Shown here in pieces: positions 1 through 5,828 of a DNA stretch of 6,781 nt. The notes below the pieces were generated by a model that was given only the letters and a program-made list of their open reading frames with translations, made no database searches and had not been told where the DNA came from. The DNA lies in assembly GCA_020425885.1 (NCBI GenBank), contig JAGQRA010000052.1, positions 1-6,781 on the forward strand, in the 5' to 3' direction. A program made the translations under genes and the position numbers. The DNA is from Planctomycetota bacterium. Lineage in GTDB: Bacteria > Planctomycetota > UBA1135 > UBA2386. Position 1 is the stretch's first letter; each line of letters opens with the position of its first letter.

Positions 1-320
1 GCGATCACGCCGACGTTGGCCTGGTAGCCGCTCGGGAACGACAGCGCAGCTTCGGCGCCGAGCCAGTCGGCGACTTCGCGTTCGAGTGCATCCGCGTCCG
101 CGCCGCCGCCGAGCAGGCGCGCCGCGCGGCCGCCGGCGCCGCAGCGTTCGAGCGCTTCGTGCGCCGCGGCGACCACGCGTGGATCGCGGGCGAGACCGAG
201 GTAGTCGTTGGAGACGAAGTCGACGCCACCCGCGCGCGCGTCGATCGCATCGAGGTCGCGCCGGCGACCGAGCGCCTCGACCGCGTCGAGCTCGCGCCTC
301 AGCTCGGCGTCGAGGGACAT
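1..320 (-). CDS. bioF: 8-amino-7-oxononanoate synthase, N-terminal part (runs off left edge)
   Basis: BioF is a PLP-dependent enzyme that condenses pimeloyl-ACP (or -CoA) with L-alanine to give 8-amino-7-oxononanoate, the first step of biotin ring assembly, in the cytoplasm. Reading the minus strand from ATG at 318-320 gives about 106 residues with no stop. They contain the family N-terminal landmarks: [15 protein letters not shown] (about residues 36-50), a glycine-rich [13 protein letters not shown] stretch (about 65-77), then [20 protein letters not shown] and YQAN. The usual SR in the glycine-rich motif is AR here. The PLP lysine and the C-terminal two thirds lie outside the window. The start overlaps the bioB end by 22 bases, so the two are probably co-transcribed and translationally coupled. 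Identification is by recalled family pattern; the motifs are seen directly. Confidence 0.9.
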   Translation of the reverse strand, partial: MSLDAELRRELDAVEALGRRRDLDAIDARAGGVDFVSNDYLGLARDPRVVAAAHEALERCGAGGRAARLLGGGADADALEREVADWLGAEAALSFPSGYQANVGVI

Positions 321-1258
321 GCGTTGGCGAGCGGTTCGAGCCCGAGCTTGTCGAGCAGGCGCGCGTCGCTGTCGGGTGCCGGGTTCGGCGTCGTCAGCAG
401 CTCGTCGCCGACGAAGATCGAGTTCGCGCCCGCGAGGAAGCACATCGCCTGCACGGCCTCGCCGAGTTCGGCGCGCCCGGCGCTGAGACGGATCACGGTG
501 TTCGGCAGCAGGATCCGCGCCACCGCGACCGTGCGCACGACCTCGGTCCAGTCGAGCGGTTCGGCGTCCTCGAGCGGCGTGCCCTCGACCGGTACGAGGT
601 GGTTGATCGGCACGCTGTCGGGCTGGATCGCCGCCAGCTCCGCGAGCAGCTCGGCGCGGACCGCGCGATCCTCACCGAGCCCGACGATCCCGCCGCAGCA
701 CACGTGGATGCCCGCATCGCGCACGTTCGCGATCGTCGCCAACCGGTCGTCGTAGGTCCGCGTCGTGATGACGTTCGCGTAGTGGCTCCGCCCGGTGTCG
801 AGGTTGTGGTTGTAGTAGTCGAGCCCGGCCTCGCGCAGCCGCCGCGCCTGCCCCGCGTCGAGCATCCCGAGCGTCACGCAGGTCTCGAGCCCGAGCCCCT
901 TCACCTCGCGCACCGCCTCGAGCACCCGGTCGAACTGCGCACCGTCCTTCACCTCGCGCCAAGCCGCTCCCATGCAGAAGCGATCCGCCCCGCCGTCCTT
1001 CGCCGCCCGCGCCGCATCGACGATCACGTCATGCTCGAGCAACTTCTCCGGCGTCGTCGGCGTCGCGAACCGCGCCGACTGCGAGCAGTAGCCGCAGTCC
1101 TCCGGACACGCCCCCGTCTTGATGCTCAACAACTGCGAACACTGCATCGCGCGCGGATCGTGGTGCTCGCGATGAACGACGGCCGCCTCGAACACGAGTT
1201 CGAGCAGAGGCCTGGCGAGGAGCGCGTGCGCGCGCTCGAGCGAGGGGTCTTGGGTCAT
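299..1258 (-). CDS. bioB: Biotin synthase
   Basis: BioB is a radical-SAM enzyme that inserts sulfur into dethiobiotin in the last step of biotin synthesis. From ATG 1258 it is 319 aa, a normal family length. The radical-SAM [4Fe-4S] ligands are C51, C55 and C58 (CPEDCGYC). Candidate [2Fe-2S] ligands are C95 (RFCMGAAW), C127 (LETCVTLG) and C187 or C188 ([12 protein letters not shown]), with R257 in [24 protein letters not shown] and [14 protein letters not shown] are further BioB signatures. A GTG at 1270 would add four residues; neither start has a clear Shine-Dalgarno, so ATG 1258 was taken. bioF follows with a 22-base overlap. It is divergent from intI (122 bases between start codons), so it marks the chromosomal flank of the integron. 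I see no BirA-type operator in that gap. Confidence 0.96.
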   Translation of the reverse strand: MTQDPSLERAHALLARPLLELVFEAAVVHREHHDPRAMQCSQLLSIKTGACPEDCGYCSQSARFATPTTPEKLLEHDVIVDAARAAKDGGADRFCMGAAWREVKDGAQFDRVLEAVREVKGLGLETCVTLGMLDAGQARRLREAGLDYYNHNLDTGRSHYANVITTRTYDDRLATIANVRDAGIHVCCGGIVGLGEDRAVRAELLAELAAIQPDSVPINHLVPVEGTPLEDAEPLDWTEVVRTVAVARILLPNTVIRLSAGRAELGEAVQAMCFLAGANSIFVGDELLTTPNPAPDSDARLLDKLGLEPLANACPSTPS

Positions 1259-1380
1259 CGGACGGGTCACGATGAGGGACGGAGGGGGAGAAGTCCATGC
1301 ACAGTGGAGCCGGTGAAAGCGTCATGCCGGTGTTCGTCGGAATCCGGGTGCTTTTTCGCGATCGGCGTTGCGTCAAGTTC

Positions 1381-2406
1381 ATGGTCGAGGACGCGACAGC
1401 GACGAACGCCCACGGAGCGCCCCGACTGTTGGACCGTCTTCGCATCGCGATCCGCGTGCGCCACTACTCGCGCCGTACCGAACGCGCCTACGTCGATTGG
1501 GTCGTCCGCTTCGTCAAGTTCCACGACATGCGGCACCCGCGCGAACTCGGGCCGGAGCAGGTCGAGGCGTTTCTCAGTTCGTTGGCGACCGATCACGATC
1601 TCGCCGCCGCGACCCAGGCCCAAGCGACCGCGGCGCTCGTATTCCTCTATCGCAGGGTGCTGGAGCTCGAACTTCCATGGCTCGAAGGCATCGTGCGCGC
1701 GCGGAAGCCCCGTCGACTACCCGTGGTGCTGACGCATCGCGAGACCGTCGACGTCTTGTCTGGCCTGCGTGCCACGCCGAAGCTCATGGCCCGGCTGCTG
1801 TACGGATCGGGTCTCCGTCTGCTCGAATGCTGCCGGCTCCGCGTCAAGGATCTGGACCTCGACGCGCTCCGCATCACGGTGCGCGAAGCGAAGGGCGATC
1901 GCGACAGGACCACCCTGCTGCCGAAGTCCCTCGTCGATGATCTCCGTGCGCAGCTCCGGCGCGCCCGCGACCAGCACCGTACCGACCTCGAGCACGGCGC
2001 CGGTTTCGTCGAGCTGCCGCACGCGTTCGCCCGAAAGTCCCCGAACGCAGCCCGCGAATGGGGGTGGCAGTGGGTGTTTCCCGCGACGCGCTGCTACACG
2101 CATCCTGAGACCGGTGAGCGTCGCCGCCACCACCTCCACGAGTCCGTCCTGCAACGCGCCGTCCGCGAGGCCACTCTCCGCGCCGGCATCGCCAAACGCG
2201 TCACGTGCCACACCTTCCGTCACACCTTCGCCACCCACCTCCTCGCCGCCGGCTATGACATCCGTACGATCCAAGAGCTGCTCGGCCACCGCAGCGTCCG
2301 GACGACGATGATCTACACGCATGTCCTCGGAGAAGGGTGGTGTGGCGTGCGAAGCCCGATCGACGCGCTGGAGGACGGGTTGCCTGTCAGCGAGCGTGTG
2401 GATTAG
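1381..2406 (+). CDS. intI: Integron integrase (tyrosine recombinase)
   Basis: IntI recombines attI with single-stranded, folded attC sites to insert and excise gene cassettes. From ATG 1381 the protein is 341 aa. An N-terminal SAM-like DNA-binding domain covers about 11-105 ([53 protein letters not shown]). The catalytic residues are R146 (GSGLRLLE), K171, H277 and R280 (CHTFRH), H303 (ELLGH) and Y312 (MIYTHV). The IntI-specific insert lies at about 211-260 ([20 protein letters not shown], then [14 protein letters not shown]), separating IntI from XerC/D. With this start the catalytic numbering equals what I recall for IntI1, which supports ATG 1381 over the upstream in-frame ATG at 1297. No frameshift or missing catalytic residue is seen, so it is probably functional. 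It points toward the cassettes, opposite to class 1 integrons. I see no LexA box upstream. Confidence 0.97.
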   Translation: MVEDATATNAHGAPRLLDRLRIAIRVRHYSRRTERAYVDWVVRFVKFHDMRHPRELGPEQVEAFLSSLATDHDLAAATQAQATAALVFLYRRVLELELPWLEGIVRARKPRRLPVVLTHRETVDVLSGLRATPKLMARLLYGSGLRLLECCRLRVKDLDLDALRITVREAKGDRDRTTLLPKSLVDDLRAQLRRARDQHRTDLEHGAGFVELPHAFARKSPNAAREWGWQWVFPATRCYTHPETGERRRHHLHESVLQRAVREATLRAGIAKRVTCHTFRHTFATHLLAAGYDIRTIQELLGHRSVRTTMIYTHVLGEGWCGVRSPIDALEDGLPVSERVD

Positions 2407-2541
2407 ATTGGTCCGCCGAAGATCCCAGAGTCGGTCGCGAGGCTGGGTAGTTCGCTGCGCTCCGGTAGTCGGCTCGTGATTGGATGGGCGCTGTCGCTAG
2501 GTTGGCGGTGTCGACGTAGACCGATCTAATCTTCGTTGGGT
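2401..2541 (+). other. attI: Putative attI recombination site
   Basis: This stretch lies between the intI stop and the first cassette and ends in a GTTGGGT core box at 2535-2541, where the first cassette (TTGGGT...) begins. A second imperfect box, GTTGGCG at 2501-2507, could be an additional IntI binding site. The region is framed by an inverted repeat: 2401-2413 (GATTAGATTGGTC, which includes the intI stop codon) and 2519-2531 (GACCGATCTAATC), 12 of 13 positions complementary. Assignment rests on position and the core box; attI sites show little sequence conservation between integron classes, so the outer limits are not certain. Confidence 0.75.
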
Positions 2542-2556
2542 CGTCCGGGTGCGCAC

Positions 2557-3036
2557 TTGAACATTGGCGTGACGATTGAGGTCATCTGGCTGGATGACGA
2601 CCTTGTCGAGGTTAGGGTCGCGGCGAGCAACGGGCGTTTCGCTGGGGCGGCGGACTGCTACTGCGGGCATGACACGATCCCCAGCCTGGCTGCTGCCGCG
2701 CGCGGCTTCCCCTCGTCGAGCGAGGATCGACGCGAGATGGAGATCGGCACGTTCGATCCGGGCTACGCAGGGGGTGGTGCCAAGCTCGTCCTTCGTTGTG
2801 TCGACCGAACTGGGCACGCCGTCGTGGATGTTGTTGTGCGGGCTGACACTCGAGGAGTGGCTGGACTGGCTGAGACTGCATCCTTCTCCTTGCCAGTTGA
2901 GCCTGCTGCGATCGACGAGTTCGTCGCCGCTCTTGGTAGGATGCGCTCGGTCGTCGGAGCCGTGGCGAGGCTACGGTCGGCGACCCAACAAGGCGCAGCA
3001 GCCGACGATCGCCCCCAAGCGGGCGATCGCGGCTGA
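2557..3036 (+). CDS. Cassette C1 protein, possible immunity-like family
   Basis: A 159-aa acidic soluble protein with no signal peptide or membrane segment. Visible pattern: alternating hydrophobic N-terminal strand (TIEVIWLDDDLVEVRVAAS), NGRFAGAADCY (25-35), RGFPSS (49-54), then EIGTFDPGYAGGGAKLVLRC (62-81), DRTGHAVVDVVVR (83-95) and a short C-terminal helix (AIDEFVAALGRM, 118-129). This beta-rich layout resembles a family of small bacterial proteins I recall as WapI-like or toxin-immunity-like, but I cannot name it with confidence. TTG 2557 was chosen because it gives MNIGVTIEVIW, the natural family start; TTG 2536 (on the crossover point) and GTG 2569 are alternatives, and no strong ribosome binding site is present. 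The last 18 residues are encoded by attC sequence, common for cassette genes, and the stop lies inside the site. Confidence 0.75.
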   Translation: MNIGVTIEVIWLDDDLVEVRVAASNGRFAGAADCYCGHDTIPSLAAAARGFPSSSEDRREMEIGTFDPGYAGGGAKLVLRCVDRTGHAVVDVVVRADTRGVAGLAETASFSLPVEPAAIDEFVAALGRMRSVVGAVARLRSATQQGAAADDRPQAGDRG

Positions 3037-3054
3037 GCGCCAAAGACGTTAGAT
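2983..3054 (+). other. attC: attC site of cassette C1
   Basis: R'' box ACCCAAC at 2983-2989 and R' box GTTAGAT at 3048-3054 bound a 72-bp imperfect palindrome. L'' (about 2993-3004, GCGCAGCAGCCG) pairs with L' (3030-3040, CGGCTGAGCGC) leaving an extrahelical base. The central arm is a perfect 9-bp stem (3006-3014 with 3021-3029) with a 6-base loop. R'' is complementary to the left end of C1 (GTTGGGT at 2535-2541), confirming they belong to one cassette. Confidence 0.93.
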
Positions 3055-3057
3055 CGA

Positions 3058-3531
3058 ATGCGACTCTTCGTGCTCATCTCGTGCCTCCTGCTGAGTGCCT
3101 GCGGACAGGATGACAGCATGGCCTCGCGTGACCGCCTTCTCCGCCGTATTGGCGACATCAACGACTTCTCACGTCCTCGGCCCCTGGTCACCCTTGACGA
3201 GTTCTTCGAGGGCAATCGAGACCCCGGCTCCATCGGCTACAACCTGCCAGACCCACCTGATCCGCAGGAGTTTCGCGGCTTCCTGACGTCGATCAGCGAG
3301 CGAGACGTGGTTTCGGCCGTGCTGATTGAGGTCACGGACCTCGAGGACCCCGACGGATGGCCATCATCCGATACGGCGTGGGTGATCACCTCGGCGATGA
3401 TCGACGAGGTGGCTTCCTGGGTGCCAGAGCGGTTTCGTCCCGATGAATACCTCGACGGGTTTCCGGAGTCTGGAGTCGAGCCCCACGAGGTTCGGGCAGG
3501 TTTCAGGGCGGTCGGACTCTGGTACGATTAG
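3058..3531 (+). CDS. Cassette C2 protein, putative lipoprotein
   Basis: A 157-aa protein. From ATG 3058 the N-terminus MRLFVLISCLLLSACGQDD is a textbook lipoprotein signal: basic n-region, hydrophobic core and lipobox L12-S13-A14-C15 followed by G16, predicting lipidation at C15 and export. The remainder is soluble and acidic: RPLVTLDEFFEGN (41-53), GSIGYNLPDP (57-66), FRGFLTSISERDVVSAVLIEV, then a W-rich segment (PDGWPSSDTAWVITSAMIDE) and DEYLDGFPESG. I recall similar cytoplasmic proteins of unknown function without a signal peptide. An internal in-frame ATG at 3118 has a better ribosome binding site (AGGA at 3107-3110, spacing 7) and would give a 137-aa form without the lipobox. The ATG 3058 start lies only nine bases inside the cassette and has no visible Shine-Dalgarno. 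Function unknown. Confidence 0.8.
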   Translation: MRLFVLISCLLLSACGQDDSMASRDRLLRRIGDINDFSRPRPLVTLDEFFEGNRDPGSIGYNLPDPPDPQEFRGFLTSISERDVVSAVLIEVTDLEDPDGWPSSDTAWVITSAMIDEVASWVPERFRPDEYLDGFPESGVEPHEVRAGFRAVGLWYD

Positions 3532-3533
3532 CG

Positions 3534-3596
3534 ATCTAACAAGCCGCAGCAGCCGACGGCACTTCGCGCCGCCGCTGAGCGGCCAATCCGTTAGGT
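3534..3596 (+). other. attC: attC site of cassette C2
   Basis: R'' box ATCTAAC at 3534-3540 and R' box GTTAGGT at 3590-3596, 63 bp. L'' (about 3543-3553, GCCGCAGCAGC) pairs with L' (about 3574-3583, GCTGAGCGGC) with unpaired bases, and the inner arm CGACGGC/GCCGCCG has a single mismatch. R'' is the exact reverse complement of GTTAGAT at the left junction of C2 (3048-3054). Confidence 0.92.
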
Positions 3597-3607
3597 TGAC
3601 CAAGGTG

Positions 3608-3994
3608 ATGGCGATTCACGCGGTGGTATTCGTGCTCGCGTTCAGCCTGTCTCCGCTTTGGGAGATGGTCGAGCAAGCGTTTCGCGCGGACTACGAGGCT
3701 ATCGACCTGACCCTCTCCTGGATGCCCGTGATCTACCCCATGTTGCTTGTCGTAGGAGTCGCATGCTGGATCACAGCTGCCGCTTCGGCTTGGCTGATGC
3801 ACGGCGGCCGCCGAGTTCATGGGCGCAGCGTCGTTCGCTCCAGTCTCATCGGACTGATTTGCGGAGCTGCCCCGATGTTTCTCGATCGACCGTGGCAACT
3901 CCTCCTCGGGGCAGCCCTGGCTGCTCCGCTCTTGTTCGCTGGGCAACCTAACCAGTCGCAGCAGCAGACGCCGGCGTTCGGCCGGCGCAGCTGA
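3608..3994 (+). CDS. Cassette C3 small integral membrane protein
   Basis: A 128-aa hydrophobic protein from ATG 3608. Probable membrane segments are about residues 3-18 (IHAVVFVLAFSLSPLW), 39-64 (MPVIYPMLLVVGVACW and on to the following alanines) and one or two across 79-112 (LIGLICGAAPMFL; WQLLLGAALAAPLLFAG). A basic stretch between segments (GGRRVHGRSVVR, 66-77) suggests a cytoplasmic loop. Alternative in-frame starts are GTG 3605 and TTG 3596; no start has a well-placed Shine-Dalgarno, and the frame is also open further upstream through attC2. The C-terminal tail QPNQSQQQTPAFGRRS is encoded by the attC and the stop is inside it. I recognise no family; function unknown. Small membrane proteins are common cassette cargo. 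Confidence 0.78.
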   Translation: MAIHAVVFVLAFSLSPLWEMVEQAFRADYEAIDLTLSWMPVIYPMLLVVGVACWITAAASAWLMHGGRRVHGRSVVRSSLIGLICGAAPMFLDRPWQLLLGAALAAPLLFAGQPNQSQQQTPAFGRRS

Positions 3995-4012
3995 GGGACA
4001 CATCCGTTGGGC
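3946..4012 (+). other. attC: attC site of cassette C3
   Basis: R'' box ACCTAAC at 3946-3952 and R' box GTTGGGC at 4006-4012, 67 bp. The inner arm is a perfect 7-bp stem, CGCCGGC (3969-3975) with GCCGGCG (3981-3987), loop GTTCG. The L'' side carries the GCAGCAG block shared with the other sites. R'' is the exact reverse complement of GTTAGGT at the left junction of C3. Confidence 0.92.
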
Positions 4013-4032
4013 AGGCCGTGGCGAGGAGGAGA

Positions 4033-4563
4033 ATGCGAACGATCGAAGAGACAGCCGTGTTCATTGTGCACGCCATCAAGCAATTCTGCTTCGGCTTCGA
4101 GGAAATGGACAAGCTCGCGGACGAGTACGCAGACGGGAGCGCCGGCAAGGCCTTCTTCCTCAGCGCGATCTACCAACACCTAGCGGTGTTCTGCCTGATC
4201 GCGCCCGAGGGACGGCCCATGGGTGGCGCGTTCTACCCAGCCCTGGCAACCCACGGCTTGGAGGAGTTACTGGATCCCATACGACCGATTCTTCGCGAGC
4301 CCTTGGGATGGACGACTTTCGGAGAAGTAGTGCGCGTCTTCAGGAACAAGGCCCTAGTTCACCCAGGCTACAGCGACGCGGACCTCGACCGAATCTACCG
4401 TGACGTAGACATGTCCAGGCCTGAGGTCGCGCGCCGCTGGCATGAGCTCCTTGTCCAAGCGTACGTGGAGACTAAGCAACTCGCAGTCCGGGTTGCGAAG
4501 GCCACGGGCAGACCGCTGTCCGATTTCGGCATCGATGAGAACGGAGCGATACCAAGTAGCTAA
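4033..4563 (+). CDS. Cassette C4 gene 1: helical protein with HEPN-like RxxxxxH motif
   Basis: A 176-aa soluble protein predicted to be mainly alpha-helical. It contains FRNKALVHPGY at 103-113, an R-x5-H motif (R104, H110) of the kind (R-x4-6-H) found in the active site of HEPN RNases and in AbiV- and RiboL-PSP-like defence proteins. Other blocks: an N-terminal helix (IVHAIKQFCFGFEEMDKLAD), AFFLSAIYQHLAVFCLI (40-56) and a long C-terminal helix (RRWHELLVQAYVETKQLAVR). HEPN membership is my inference from one motif plus helical content. ATG 4033 is preceded by AGGAGG (4024-4029), a strong but close ribosome binding site; GTG 4018 would add five residues. No attC separates it from the protease gene downstream, so both seem to share a cassette. 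A HEPN protein could act as an RNase toxin, but without a visible partner antitoxin this is open. Confidence 0.8.
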   Translation: MRTIEETAVFIVHAIKQFCFGFEEMDKLADEYADGSAGKAFFLSAIYQHLAVFCLIAPEGRPMGGAFYPALATHGLEELLDPIRPILREPLGWTTFGEVVRVFRNKALVHPGYSDADLDRIYRDVDMSRPEVARRWHELLVQAYVETKQLAVRVAKATGRPLSDFGIDENGAIPSS

Positions 4564-4594
4564 GCTAGGCGTTCAGCCCAGAGAGGGTCAGAAG

Positions 4595-4614
4595 TTTCCT
4601 GCTTGCTCAGGAAA
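4595..4614 (+). terminator. Hairpin between the two C4 genes (possible terminator or structured leader)
   Basis: TTTCCTG (4595-4601) pairs perfectly with CAGGAAA (4608-4614) around a 6-base loop. It lies 31 bases after the stop of the HEPN-like gene and 66 bases before the protease start. No T-run follows, so it is not a classical intrinsic terminator; it may attenuate or protect mRNA. It is not an attC: no GTTRRRY or RYYYAAC pair frames it in the right order. Confidence 0.35.
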
Positions 4615-4680
4615 TGGGGCGTCCGTAGCTTAACGCTGGGAAAAGATATTCTTCGAAGGCCATTTTCTTGGAGAAAGAGC

Positions 4681-5394
4681 ATGGGTCGACTGTCCCGTTA
4701 CTGCTTTGCAGCCACTGTTGTATCCGCCTTGTCCCCGCTTGCGTGGCGTCACGCGGAGGGGAGTGCCTCAGCCGCCGCGACAGAGTTCGTTGGCATCAAG
4801 TTGGGAGACTTCCAGTCCCACTACCGCGCACAGCAGCAATCGATGTGGTGTTGGGCTTCATGTGCCGAGATGGTGCTATCTTACGAGTCAATCAATCTCC
4901 CGCAGGAAGCCATCGTCAACGCCATTAAGGGTTTTGGTGTCCCTGGATTCACACCCAATCAAGGGGGCAATCCTGTCGAGATGATTCGGTCGACGAATCA
5001 CTTCATCAAGACGCAGGACGGCGACACTGCAGTCGTCTCAGGACAATTCGTTGCAGGCGCGCCATTGCCGAATGTCATTTACAATCACCTGAAGAGAAAG
5101 AAGCCTTTCATACTTACGTATCAGAGTGGTCCCTGGATGGGGCATGCCGTAGTAGTCCACGGCATGGACATTCACGTGGACGAGGATCGAGCGGGTCAGG
5201 AAATTGAGCCCGTAGTGTTGCATGTCGCGGATCCTTTTTGCTATTCGCAGGCTTACGACCGCTTCGGCCGTCCCATACTGACGAAAGATGACTCTCTCCG
5301 ATTCAGAAAGTACGCTTGGCGTCCGACGGAGGGCGCGGACCCATTCCCGGGCGCCATCAGCGGCGCGATACTTGTCGAGGCGACTCTGCGCTAG
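4681..5394 (+). CDS. Cassette C4 gene 2: exported papain-fold cysteine protease (C70/AvrRpt2-like)
   Basis: A 237-aa protein. ATG 4681 is preceded by GGAG (4670-4673) at spacing 7 and opens a signal peptide: basic MGRLSR, hydrophobic core YCFAATVVSALSPLAW, likely cleavage around GSASA/AAT (27-34). The mature part has the papain-like pattern seen in the C70 (AvrRpt2-like) group: glutamines Q51-Q53 for the oxyanion hole, catalytic C57 in QQSMWCWASCAEMVLSY, IVNAIKGFGVPGF, H155 in WMGHAVVVHG and D184 in HVADPF. This predicts a secreted or periplasmic thiol peptidase; the substrate is unknown. Alternatively it is a related C39-like fold protein. An upstream in-frame start at 4603 lacks a ribosome binding site and would bury the signal peptide. 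Its G+C is visibly lower than in neighbouring genes, suggesting a separate origin. It seems to share one cassette with the HEPN-like gene. Confidence 0.87.
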   Translation: MGRLSRYCFAATVVSALSPLAWRHAEGSASAAATEFVGIKLGDFQSHYRAQQQSMWCWASCAEMVLSYESINLPQEAIVNAIKGFGVPGFTPNQGGNPVEMIRSTNHFIKTQDGDTAVVSGQFVAGAPLPNVIYNHLKRKKPFILTYQSGPWMGHAVVVHGMDIHVDEDRAGQEIEPVVLHVADPFCYSQAYDRFGRPILTKDDSLRFRKYAWRPTEGADPFPGAISGAILVEATLR

Positions 5395-5416
5395 CTAGTG
5401 CCGGCGTGGAGTGGCT

Positions 5417-5476
5417 GCCCAACCAGGCGATGCAGCCGGCGGCCTTCGGCCGCGGCTGATCGCAATCTCGTTGTAC
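5417..5476 (+). other. attC: attC site of cassette C4
   Basis: R'' box GCCCAAC at 5417-5423 and R' box GTTGTAC at 5470-5476 (one departure from GTTRRRY), 60 bp. L'' GCGATGCAGCC (5427-5437) pairs with L' GGCTGATCGC (5455-5464) leaving one extrahelical G; the inner arm GCGGCC/GGCCGC has a TTC loop. R'' is the exact reverse complement of the left junction GTTGGGC at 4006-4012, which makes 4007-5470 a single two-gene cassette. Confidence 0.88.
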
Positions 5477-5488
5477 CGACCTAGCTGG

Positions 5489-5566
5489 ATGAGGCTCTGC
5501 CTCAAGCACCTCGCCGTCGTGGCCGTTGTGGTCATGCCCATCTTCTTCCTCTTGGATATTGGCTGA
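5489..5566 (+). CDS. Cassette C5 tiny hydrophobic ORF
   Basis: A 25-codon ORF, MRLCLKHLAVVAVVVMPIFF plus LLDIG, starts 12 bases after the attC of C4. It has a positively charged start and one membrane-spanning stretch (about residues 8-22). The stop TGA shares a base with the ATG of the next ORF at 5566 (TGATG), an arrangement typical of translational coupling. No clear Shine-Dalgarno is seen. It may be a genuine membrane miniprotein, or the 5' end of a two-segment membrane protein split by a frameshift in this degenerate cassette. Function unknown. Confidence 0.35.
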   Translation: MRLCLKHLAVVAVVVMPIFFLLDIG

Positions 5567-5773
5567 TGGTGGGGCTCAAGGGCGAGGCACAGCTGCCAGT
5601 GGTTCTGAAGTCGGGAGCATGCGAGTCCCTGCTGTTCGTCATCCCGCTGTCGACGGTGTCCTACTGCGCATGGAGCGCTGTCTCAACGAGGCAAGCGCCA
5701 GTAGCCGCTTCTTCCGTAGCCCCCGCTTTCCTCTGGCGCCCCAGAGGGCGCTCGCAGCTGAACGGCCGAGACG
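5566..5773 (+). pseudogene. Cassette C5 second reading frame, no stop before the cassette end
   Basis: ATG 5566 overlaps the preceding stop and opens a frame with one membrane-like stretch (CESLLFVIPLSTVSYCAWSAV). Instead of ending in or near the attC, the frame stays open through 5773 and runs in frame into the antitoxin gene at 5827, giving a theoretical 171-residue product ending at 6081. The part after about 5690 is encoded by attC sequence and looks non-native (RPRGRSQLNGRDVGQ). With the upstream 25-codon ORF it could be a frameshifted two-segment membrane protein. The span given is the part within C5. Together these two ORFs and attC sequence account for the otherwise gene-poor stretch 5395-5826. 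Confidence 0.3.
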
Positions 5774-5779
5774 TTGGGC
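5681..5779 (+). other. attC: Degenerate attC site of cassette C5
   Basis: The right half is clear: CTCGCAGCTGA (5750-5760), then CGGCCGAGAC and R' box GTTGGGC at 5773-5779, closely matching the right half of the attC of C6. The left box is uncertain: TCTCAAC at 5681-5687 breaks the RYYYAAC rule at its first base and is not complementary to the left junction of C5 (GTTGTAC). A strong 7-bp hairpin, CCTCTGG-CGCC-CCAGAGG, lies within it. If TCTCAAC is R'', the site is 99 bp, close to the 101 bp of the next one. Confidence 0.6.
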
Positions 5780-5780
5780 A

Positions 5781-5796
5781 GGCGTCGCGAGACGCC
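5781..5796 (+). promoter_or_regulatory. Palindrome before the antitoxin, candidate operator
   Basis: GGCGTC (5781-5786) and GACGCC (5791-5796) form a perfect 6-bp inverted repeat around GCGA. It lies 30 bases upstream of the first antitoxin start and just inside the left end of the toxin-antitoxin cassette. Type II antitoxins commonly bind such palindromes to repress their own operon. The assignment is positional inference; as RNA it would also form a hairpin with a GNRA-type loop. Confidence 0.4.
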
Positions 5797-5798
5797 GT

Positions 5799-5828
5799 CG
5801 GACAGGCAACGCGAACCGGGTGTAGAAT
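5799..5828 (+). promoter_or_regulatory. Candidate promoter for the toxin-antitoxin operon
   Basis: A -35-like CGGACA (5799-5804, 4 of 6 to TTGACA), an 18-base spacer and a -10-like TAGAAT (5823-5828, 5 of 6 to TATAAT). Transcription would start near 5835, on or next to the in-frame ATG 5836, implying a leaderless antitoxin message. The sigma-70 consensus of this host is unknown, so this is suggestive only. Confidence 0.3.

Noticed and set aside
1259..1380. LexA/SOS box controlling intI
   Set aside because: I looked for a CTGT-N8-ACAG type palindrome between bioB and intI and found none; the host LexA consensus is unknown, so SOS control is unsupported rather than excluded.
1297..1380. N-terminal extension of IntI from ATG 1297
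   Set aside because: The 28 extra residues resemble no integrase N-terminus, and starting at 1381 puts the catalytic residues at the numbering expected for IntI.
86..1732. A 548-codon open frame on the + strand across the biotin genes
   Set aside because: It is arginine-rich low-complexity translation antisense to bioB and bioF, whose family motifs are unmistakable on the minus strand, and it runs into intI in another frame. It is a high-GC shadow.
4564..4680. A hidden attC between the HEPN-like gene and the protease gene
   Set aside because: GCTTAAC (4628-4634) fits an R'' box but no GTTRRRY follows at a workable distance, GTTCAGC at 4571 breaks the R' rule and is in the wrong order, and the end-box rule assigns both genes to one cassette.
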